This document shows positions 8,480 through 15,146 of a DNA stretch of 64,000 nt, piece by piece (positions within the stretch are counted from its first letter, which is position 1; each line of letters starts with the position of its first letter). The notes under the pieces were generated by a model that was given only the letters and a program-made list of their open reading frames with translations, had not been told where the DNA came from and searched no databases. Position numbers and translations under genes: made by a program. This DNA is from Colwellia sp. (GTDB taxonomy: Bacteria > Pseudomonadota > Gammaproteobacteria > Enterobacterales > Alteromonadaceae): the NCBI GenBank assembly GCA_029938115.1, contig JAPYOP010000001.1:114811-178810 (forward strand). Reading direction: 5' to 3'.

Positions 8480-9784
8480 ATGTTATTGAAACAAGGTGCT
8501 CCCTTAAATGAGGCTTTAGGTGCTAAAAAAGTTGCGGTAATTGGCGCAGGTATTGTTGGAGTAAATTGTGCCTTAGCACTACAAATGGCCGGTTATCAAG
8601 TTACTTTAATAGATAAGCAAGGCATTGGTGAAGGCTGTTCTAAAGCTAATGCTGGACATTTTGCCACTGAGCAAGTTTTTCCACTTGGTGATCCATCCTT
8701 GCTATTAGCATTACCGAAAATGTTACTGGATCCATTAGGACCAATAGCACTTTCACCAAAGCATTTTTTTAAGGCTATTCCTTGGTTTATGCAGTTTTTT
8801 AATAATATGCGTAAGAACAAAAGAGTAAGTAATAGTGCAGCAATTAAAGCGTTGAATAAGCATGCTATTGAATACTATAAGCCATTATTGCAAGCAGCGA
8901 ATGCTGAACATTTGTTAATTAGCAAAGGCTCCTTATTGGTGTTTGAAAAAACAAAACATAGTGATGTTATGGCAATACATCAGCATTATCAGCAAGCAGG
9001 CATAAAAGTTAAGTTATTAAATAGAGCACAAGTCTTAGACGTAGAGCCTAATTTACATGCCAACATAAACTATGCATTATTTTTTACTGAAGTTGCACAC
9101 ACAGGTAATCCCTCTCACATTTGCATTACTCTGGCTGATTACGCAAAAAGTTTAGGCATGGTGTATCAGCAATCAGCGGTTGAGAGTATAAACCAAAATA
9201 TATCCTCAATTGTTGTAAGCACCACGACTGAACAGTTAAGGTTTGATCAATGTGTTGTCGCTACGGGGGCTTGGTCAAAAAACTTGTTAAAAGGGCTTGG
9301 GTATTCACTGCCCATTGAAGCAGAGCGGGGTTATAGCCTAAGTTTGGCGTTGGGGAAAAATGAACAACCACTACTGTCTCGACCGGTAGCATCGGCAGAG
9401 CGAAAATTCATCATTACGCCTATGGAAAATATGCTGAGATTATCAGGCACGGTTGAATATGCAGGGCTAGATGCAAAAGCAAATAATAAGCGCGCAGATT
9501 TGTTGTTAAAAAATGCAGAGTCAGTGCTGAGTAAATTACCAGAACCAGTATCTGCAAATAATAATGAAAAGAATGAGCGTTGGATGGGGTGTCGTCCTTC
9601 ATTACCCGATTCATTACCCGTGATCTGCCAAGCGCCACATCACGATAAAGTGTTTTTTGCTTTAGGGCATCAACATTTAGGACTAACCCAAGGCGCAATT
9701 ACCGGAAAATTAATTGAGCAACTGGTGAGTAAACAAACGACAGATATAGATGTTACCCCCTTTTGCATAAGTCGGTTTAATTAA
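8480..9784 (+). CDS. FAD-dependent D-hydroxyproline dehydrogenase (DadA-like)
   Basis: 434 residues. An N-terminal Rossmann motif GAGIVG (residues 22-27) is followed by a D-amino-acid dehydrogenase-like body (EGCSKANAGHFATEQ) and a C-terminal FAD contact region (GHQHLGLTQGAITGKL). Fusion of strand and context match the single-subunit cis-4-hydroxy-D-proline dehydrogenases, which make pyrroline-4-hydroxy-2-carboxylate and feed electrons to the respiratory chain. It is transcribed divergently from the deaminase operon across the shared palindrome. Activity on other D-amino acids is possible. Confidence 0.85.
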   Translation: MLLKQGAPLNEALGAKKVAVIGAGIVGVNCALALQMAGYQVTLIDKQGIGEGCSKANAGHFATEQVFPLGDPSLLLALPKMLLDPLGPIALSPKHFFKAIPWFMQFFNNMRKNKRVSNSAAIKALNKHAIEYYKPLLQAANAEHLLISKGSLLVFEKTKHSDVMAIHQHYQQAGIKVKLLNRAQVLDVEPNLHANINYALFFTEVAHTGNPSHICITLADYAKSLGMVYQQSAVESINQNISSIVVSTTTEQLRFDQCVVATGAWSKNLLKGLGYSLPIEAERGYSLSLALGKNEQPLLSRPVASAERKFIITPMENMLRLSGTVEYAGLDAKANNKRADLLLKNAESVLSKLPEPVSANNNEKNERWMGCRPSLPDSLPVICQAPHHDKVFFALGHQHLGLTQGAITGKLIEQLVSKQTTDIDVTPFCISRFN

Positions 9785-9852
9785 TCCTGCCATTATTCAG
9801 TTCATGGCGCACAATTTGCTTTCATTTATGATAAGAAATAAACAGCATGCTA

Positions 9853-9881
9853 GTGTCAATATTTTACCGAATTATTGACAC
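9853..9881. repeat. Inverted repeat after the oxidase gene
   Basis: GTGTCAATA pairs with TATTGACAC around an 11-base loop. It lies between the oxidase and the small downstream gene. A weak T-rich stretch follows on the plus strand, so it may be a leaky terminator or an operator for the small gene. Confidence 0.5.
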
Positions 9882-9902
9882 CTTTGTTTGAAGGAAATCA
9901 TA

Positions 9903-10157
9903 ATGCCAGTAAAAGATGAAGCTATCATGAAAAGTATCCAAAACCTTTCATTGTCCTTGTCAACAGCACAGTTAGATCAATTTGTCACCGTAATCGAATC
10001 ACTGGCAGATTTATTACAAACAGCGAATAAAGATACTGAAAAAGCTTATCGAATGTATTTAAATTCTATTCAATCATCACAAGAACAAACTTATATAAAC
10101 GCGCAAACTGCTTCTGTTTATTACGACACAACCAATGTTGTGCCACTTAAACATTAA
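9903..10157 (+). CDS. Small hypothetical protein
   Basis: 84 residues from the ATG at 9903, which has an AAGGAA ribosome-binding site six bases upstream; an upstream TTG would be a poorer start. The product is predicted to be helical and polar (TAQLDQFVTVIESLADLLQTA), with no signal peptide or membrane segment. I recognise no family. It is convergent with the M24 peptidase and lies behind the oxidase, so it may belong to the hydroxyproline unit, but nothing in it shows a function. Confidence 0.6.
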   Translation: MPVKDEAIMKSIQNLSLSLSTAQLDQFVTVIESLADLLQTANKDTEKAYRMYLNSIQSSQEQTYINAQTASVYYDTTNVVPLKH

Positions 10158-10170
10158 AAGAAAATGTCGT

Positions 10171-11385
10171 TTAAACCTCTAAACCAAAAGGATCATCTAC
10201 AGAGTATGACGGCTCAGTAAACCATATTGGCCCATGTTCCCCCATGTAGAAATGATCTTCTAATCGGATACCAAATTTTTGCACAATGACTAGCATTGGT
10301 TCATTACTAAATGCCATGCCGGTTGCTAGCGGTGTTTTATTGCCGCGTAGTAAATAAGGCCACTCATGAATATCTAAACCACAACCGTGACCTGTTCTAT
10401 GGGGTAATCCCGGCAAATTGTAATCAGGACCGTAGCCATTCTCAGTGATCACTGCACGGGCAGCATCATCAACAGCACTACAGGGAGAATTTAATTGAGC
10501 AGCAGCAAAACCAGCAGCTTGTGCATCTTTCTCAACTTGCCATGCAATCCGCTGTTCATCGGTTGCCTCACCGTAAGCATAAGTGCGGGTGATATCAGAA
10601 TTATAACCGTGCAGTAAACAGCCGGTATCAATCAACACCCAGTCGTTATCTTGCAAGATTTGTGGGTCTTTAACGCCATGAGGATATGAGGTCGCTATTC
10701 CAAAGAGTACAATGCAAAAAGAAGAGCCTGATGCGCCAACACATTTATGGGCTTCATGAATAAAGTTAGTTACTTCAATTGTGCTAATTCCTGGACGTAA
10801 TATACGCGCTGCCGCTTTATGCACTTCTATTGTCATGTCTTTAGCCCGTTGCATCAAGGCTATTTCAACGCTTGATTTAATTTGGCGACAAGGGGCTGAA
10901 ATGTCAGCGCCGTTACTAAATTCAAATGTCGGAGCAGTTTTACGCAGACCATCAAAAATAAAAAAAGCTGCTGACTCATCAATAGCCACTTTACCTTGAG
11001 TAAATCCCATTTTAGTTAATACGTTAGCGAAGAGCTGGTAAGGACTTTCATCTTCATGCCAGCCATTATAATTTCCTTGAATGAGCATGTTATCGCGTAG
11101 TGAACTTTCTTCAAAATGTGGGGCAATAAATTCTAAATCGCCATCAACGGGTAGAATTGCTCCAACCATTCGTTCTGATTTATACCATTTTAAACCAGTG
11201 AAATAATGCAAGTTAGTACCTGCATCTAGATAAAGAGCGCATACATTTTGCTCACGCATTAATTGTTGTGCTTTACTGATACGCGCTTGAAACTCAGTTT
11301 CGCTAATAGCAACAACATCTGCTGTCATGTTTGATAATTTATTAAGCTCTATTTCAATAGTTGAGCCACCAACACCAATAGTCAT
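10171..11385 (-). CDS. M24-family Xaa-Pro peptidase (prolidase/aminopeptidase P-like)
   Basis: 404 residues from the ATG at 11385; the longer frame to 11451 would translate the operator, so I rejected it. An N-terminal creatinase-like domain is followed by the pita-bread catalytic domain with its dinuclear metal ligands: Asp253 (IDTGC), Asp264 (SDITRT), His in HRTGHGCGLDIHE, Glu in SNEPMLV and Glu in RLEDHF. Such enzymes cleave Xaa-Pro or Xaa-hydroxyproline bonds. An exact ATTGTATACAAT operator lies 15 bp upstream, linking it to the hydroxyproline regulon. It would release free hydroxyproline from imported dipeptides; this role is inferred. Confidence 0.88.
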   Translation of the reverse strand: MTIGVGGSTIEIELNKLSNMTADVVAISETEFQARISKAQQLMREQNVCALYLDAGTNLHYFTGLKWYKSERMVGAILPVDGDLEFIAPHFEESSLRDNMLIQGNYNGWHEDESPYQLFANVLTKMGFTQGKVAIDESAAFFIFDGLRKTAPTFEFSNGADISAPCRQIKSSVEIALMQRAKDMTIEVHKAAARILRPGISTIEVTNFIHEAHKCVGASGSSFCIVLFGIATSYPHGVKDPQILQDNDWVLIDTGCLLHGYNSDITRTYAYGEATDEQRIAWQVEKDAQAAGFAAAQLNSPCSAVDDAARAVITENGYGPDYNLPGLPHRTGHGCGLDIHEWPYLLRGNKTPLATGMAFSNEPMLVIVQKFGIRLEDHFYMGEHGPIWFTEPSYSVDDPFGLEV

Positions 11386-11400
11386 ATTTGAAAACCTAAA

Positions 11401-11412
11401 ATTGTATACAAT
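11401..11412. promoter_or_regulatory. Second exact copy of the hydroxyproline-locus palindrome
   Basis: ATTGTATACAAT, identical to 8392-8403, sits between the peptidase start (minus, 11385) and the AlkB-like gene (plus, 11511), close to the peptidase start as expected for a repressor site. Confidence 0.65.
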
Positions 11413-11510
11413 ATAAAAAGTATCATAGCAAAGCTTTTTAATGATGTACAATCACATGGTTGCTGTATATTATCACAGTGTTTTTAATTGAGAGAGAAAG
11501 AAGGATTGTG

Positions 11511-12137
11511 ATGGACTTTTTTGATCTGGAACTGTTTGAGCAAATTTTAGCTGAGCCCATTAATATTTTACCTAAAGATGGGGAGGCTAATTATCATGGA
11601 GAAATATTATCTCTAGCTGAATCTGACTTTTATTTTCATGAGTTGTTAAATGAAATTGACTGGCGTTGTGATCAGGCGGTTATCTTTGGCAAACGCATTG
11701 AAACTAAGCGTAAAGTAGCATGGTATGCTGAAAAGTCATTTGAATATACTTATTCTAATATTACTAAACGAGCGCTACCGTGGACTCGAAATCTGCACAG
11801 GTTAAAAACCTTGGTAGAGCAACAAACCGGTGAAACTTATAATTCTTGTTTACTTAATTTATATCATAGCGGTGCAGAAGGCATGGCTTGGCACAGTGAT
11901 GGTGAAACAGATCTTAAAGAAAAAGGAGCTATTGCCTCACTTACTTTTGGTGCTACGCGTAAGTTTGCTTTTAAACATAAACAAACTAAAGAAGTTATAT
12001 CGCTTGATTTAAAACCTGGAAGTTTATTAGTAATGAAAGGTATAACCCAAAAGCATTGGCTACACCGTTTACCACCGACTAAAAAAGTACAAGATGCTAG
12101 AATTAATCTAACTTTTAGAACGATAATATCCACATAA
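11511..12137 (+). CDS. AlkB-family Fe(II)/2-oxoglutarate dioxygenase
   Basis: 208 residues from the ATG at 11511, preceded by an AAGAAGGA site. The double-stranded beta-helix signature is complete: HxD at His128/Asp130 (AWHSDGE), distal His185 (HWLHRLP) and the 2-oxoglutarate-binding Arg pair around 197-203 (RINLTFR). AlkB proteins oxidatively remove alkyl groups from 1-methyladenine and 3-methylcytosine in DNA or RNA. The length is typical of the ALKBH2/3-like group. It is divergent from the peptidase; sharing of the palindrome may be only positional. Confidence 0.9.
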   Translation: MDFFDLELFEQILAEPINILPKDGEANYHGEILSLAESDFYFHELLNEIDWRCDQAVIFGKRIETKRKVAWYAEKSFEYTYSNITKRALPWTRNLHRLKTLVEQQTGETYNSCLLNLYHSGAEGMAWHSDGETDLKEKGAIASLTFGATRKFAFKHKQTKEVISLDLKPGSLLVMKGITQKHWLHRLPPTKKVQDARINLTFRTIIST

Positions 12138-12258
12138 AATTGAATTTTTTATTACGTAACCTTTAAACGGTATTACTTTGTCATTAAATCAATGTTGGCA
12201 TAAATAACTTTTATCGCTTATTTTATTGTTAGTTATAATTTGAAAAAAATTGAATTAG

Positions 12259-14082
12259 ATGATTAGTCGCTTAATACACATAGATACTAGCCTTAATGAC
12301 AGCCTTCAAAGTCAAATTCGACAAAAATTAGTTGAAGGAATAATTGTCGGCAGTTTCCCTTCGGGCAGTAAACTCCCTTCATCAAGAAAGTTAGCTAAAC
12401 AGCTTGAAGTATCTAGAAATACCGTAGTATTGGTATATCAAACATTGATAGATGAAGGTTATATTGAAAGTAGAGAACGCAGTGGTATTTATGTAACTTC
12501 ACAAGTACATCAAGGAAAAGTTTCAATTACCCAAGCTTCAAATCATTTACTTAAACCTACAGACAATAATTATCGATTTAAAGGGGCGCTAGCAACAACC
12601 AACGCTACCTCTTGTCCTGCCAATTGGCAAAATTTTCCTTACTCTTTTATTGATGGAAAATTTGATTCATCTTTATACCCGGTAAAAGAATGGCGTGAAG
12701 CCACAAATAAAGCCAATACTACCCGAGAGATTTATCAATGGGCTCAATTACAAGGTAAAGAAGATGATCCTATGTTGCTGGATGAAATTCGCAGCAAAAT
12801 ACTACCCCGCAGAGGAATTGAAGCAAGCCGAGATGAAATTTTAATTACCGCAGGCAGCCAACAGGCACTTTTTCTAATTACGCAACTATTTGTCAATAAT
12901 TCAGTAAAAGTCGCCGTGGAAGAGCCTGGTTATCCTGAAATGCGCGAGTTATTGTTACATCAAGGCGCAGAACTAGTTTATCAACCCATCGATGTTACGG
13001 GTATGGAGGTTAATGAGCAACTTGATAGTTGCGATATTATATACACTACACCTAGTCATCAAACGCCGACCAGTATCACTATGTCAATGTCACGTAGAGA
13101 TGAGTTATTAAAAAAAGCACATCAACAAGACATACTGATTATTGAAGATGACTTTGAATTTGAAAGTAATTTTCTTGGGCAGCCCCATCCTGCTTTAAGA
13201 AGTTTAGATAAAGATAACCGAGTTGTTTATGTCTCATGCTTATCTAAAGTACTCGCCTCTGGCGTACAAATAGGCTTTATTGTTGCTGATGCCAACGTAA
13301 TTGCTGAATTGAGAAAATTACGCAAATTGGTCATGCGTAACCCTCCTCTTAATAACCAGCGTGCTGTTGCCTACTTTTTATCTTTAGGTTATTACGATGC
13401 TTATATGATGCATTTACATAAAGTATTTTTTGAACGCTGGCTAACCTTACGTGAAGCATTAAATATATATTTACCCAATTGTATTGATACTGGACCTATT
13501 CAAGGGGGAACCGCCTATTGGGTTACAGGACCAGAACAACTCAATGGTGAATATTTAAGAGAAAAAGCGGCTGAAATAGGCATATTGATTGAGCCTGTTA
13601 AACGATACTTTACCACGCCAGAGCACCCTGAAAATTGCTTTCGTTTAGGTGTTACCGGAATACCCAACGATAAAATTCGCGAAGGAGTAAGTAAACTAGC
13701 TGAATTAATTCATCAATTAACAAATGAATTTGAAGAAAAACTTTCCAACGCTAAAGGTAAATTACTCAATAATGACGCACTGCAACAAGTATTACCTGAT
13801 GTTCAACTTGAGTGTCAAATGGTTTACGGTGTTCCTTGCACGATTAATTTATTAGCTAACGGAGAAATGTTTGGCATAACAGGCGGTAAAGATCATGAAT
13901 TAGATTCTGGCCGTTGGTGGATAAAAGATGGTATGTATTACCGGCAGTGGAACCTTTGGGGTTATGGGGAAATTAAAGGCTTCTACGTTATTATGGATGG
14001 CGATGAAATGAAATGGTTTGATCAAAATCACCGCTTTGTTCGACAATTAGAGCTTAAAGGTTACAATAAACTGGTACCATAA
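12259..14082 (+). CDS. MocR-type regulator (GntR wHTH plus aminotransferase fold) with extra C-terminal domain
   Basis: 607 residues. A GntR winged helix at about 10-80 (LPSSRKLAKQLEVSRNTV) is followed by a fold-type I aminotransferase domain (about 115-480) with a PLP lysine near residue 330 (SCLSKVLASG). MocR proteins usually end near 470-500; this one has about 120 more residues containing a Trp/Gly-rich stretch (SGRWWIKDGMYYRQWNLWGYG). I do not recognise that part as a MocR component. MocR proteins bind direct repeats and sense amino or PLP-linked compounds. Direct-repeat operators begin at its stop codon and lie before the receptor gene, so it probably controls the genes downstream. Confidence 0.88.
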   Translation: MISRLIHIDTSLNDSLQSQIRQKLVEGIIVGSFPSGSKLPSSRKLAKQLEVSRNTVVLVYQTLIDEGYIESRERSGIYVTSQVHQGKVSITQASNHLLKPTDNNYRFKGALATTNATSCPANWQNFPYSFIDGKFDSSLYPVKEWREATNKANTTREIYQWAQLQGKEDDPMLLDEIRSKILPRRGIEASRDEILITAGSQQALFLITQLFVNNSVKVAVEEPGYPEMRELLLHQGAELVYQPIDVTGMEVNEQLDSCDIIYTTPSHQTPTSITMSMSRRDELLKKAHQQDILIIEDDFEFESNFLGQPHPALRSLDKDNRVVYVSCLSKVLASGVQIGFIVADANVIAELRKLRKLVMRNPPLNNQRAVAYFLSLGYYDAYMMHLHKVFFERWLTLREALNIYLPNCIDTGPIQGGTAYWVTGPEQLNGEYLREKAAEIGILIEPVKRYFTTPEHPENCFRLGVTGIPNDKIREGVSKLAELIHQLTNEFEEKLSNAKGKLLNNDALQQVLPDVQLECQMVYGVPCTINLLANGEMFGITGGKDHELDSGRWWIKDGMYYRQWNLWGYGEIKGFYVIMDGDEMKWFDQNHRFVRQLELKGYNKLVP

Positions 14083-14106
14083 CGCTTTCTGAACTGGTCC
14101 TATAAG
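14071..14106. promoter_or_regulatory. Direct-repeat MocR-type operator before the nitrilase gene
   Basis: AACTGGTACCATAACG and GAACTGGTCCTATAAG form a direct repeat; the two CTGG cores start at 14071 and 14094, 23 bp apart. The first copy overlaps the MocR stop codon. Similar CTGGAC-type direct repeats are known for the MocR protein TauR. Binding is inferred. Confidence 0.6.
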
Positions 14107-14180
14107 AAAACAATCAAGCTCGGTACATTAAATTACACCTGATGAATATCACTTATTACAGTGAAGTTAAGAGTAATTAT

Positions 14181-15020
14181 ATGAGCCACTTTTCAATAGC
14201 TGGATTACAGCTAAATATGCCATGCGGCAATAATCTCGCTGAGCTTGGCAAAGAAATAATTAAAATAAAACAACGGTTTCCATGGCTCAACATGATTGTT
14301 CTTAGTGAGTTGTGTAGCTATGGACCTGAAAAAAAATATGCTACCTCCTTCCCAAGCGTTGCAGAAGAATTCTTCTGTAAACTAGCCAAAGAGCATGAGC
14401 TTTGGCTGATCCCAGGCTCTCAATATGAACAAGATGGCGAACATATATATAACACCACCTCAGTTATCAACGATAAAGGTGAAGTCATTGAACGCTATCG
14501 TAAAATATACCCTTTCGCTCCCTATGAAACAGGTATATCTCCAGGTAGTGAATTTGTTGTTTTTGATGTGCCTCAAGGTAGAATTGGTGTGGCCATTTGT
14601 TACGATTTATGGTTTCCAGAAGTCGCTAGAGAACTAGTCAATATGGGCGCGGAAGCACTTATCTACCCTACATTAACGGGCACAATAGATCGATCTATAG
14701 AGTTAATTATGGCCCAAGCCACTGCAGCCACTAACCAAAGCTATGTGATGACAATCAACGCAGCAGGAGACTTAGGTAATGGGCAATCAATCGTCGTAGG
14801 GCCAGACGGTAATGTTATTTATCAAGCGGGTATGGGTAATGAAGTCATACCCATTGAAATAGATTTTGCTTGTGTGCGCCGAAATAGAGAAAACGGTTTA
14901 CATAAATTGGGTCAACCATTAAAGAGCTTTAGAGACAATCCAGTAACCTTTAGTGTTTATCAAGAAAACAACCCAAACAGCCAATTGAAAAAATTAGGTA
15001 AGTTAGAAATTCCAAAATAG
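14181..15020 (+). CDS. Nitrilase-superfamily carbon-nitrogen hydrolase
   Basis: 279 residues from the ATG at 14181; an in-frame ATG at 14142 adds 13 residues unlike the family start. The catalytic triad is visible: Glu near 43 (VLSELCSYG), Lys near 105 (RYRKIYPF) and Cys near 139 (VAICYDLWFPE). This is an amidase or carbamoylase-type enzyme acting on C-N bonds outside peptides, probably in the cytoplasm; the substrate is unknown. It lies 98 bp after the MocR gene and behind its own direct-repeat operator, so its substrate or product is a candidate for the MocR effector pathway. Confidence 0.85.
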   Translation: MSHFSIAGLQLNMPCGNNLAELGKEIIKIKQRFPWLNMIVLSELCSYGPEKKYATSFPSVAEEFFCKLAKEHELWLIPGSQYEQDGEHIYNTTSVINDKGEVIERYRKIYPFAPYETGISPGSEFVVFDVPQGRIGVAICYDLWFPEVARELVNMGAEALIYPTLTGTIDRSIELIMAQATAATNQSYVMTINAAGDLGNGQSIVVGPDGNVIYQAGMGNEVIPIEIDFACVRRNRENGLHKLGQPLKSFRDNPVTFSVYQENNPNSQLKKLGKLEIPK

Positions 15021-15041
15021 AAATTATGGCACAAGTTTGAA

Positions 15042-15074
15042 CTGGACCTATAAGGGTTCTTGAACTGGTACTAC
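15042..15074. promoter_or_regulatory. Second direct-repeat MocR-type operator, before the TonB receptor gene
   Basis: GAACTGGACCTATAAG-like and GAACTGGTACTACGAA copies have CTGG cores at 15042 and 15065, again 23 bp apart, as at 14071/14094. A TATAAT sequence lies at 15125-15130, only 17 bp before the receptor start. Confidence 0.6.
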
Positions 15075-15146
15075 GAAAAAACAAATGTCTGATCTACTCT
15101 CAATTCAGGCTAAAAAAACTACAATATAATATCTGGGGAACATAAC

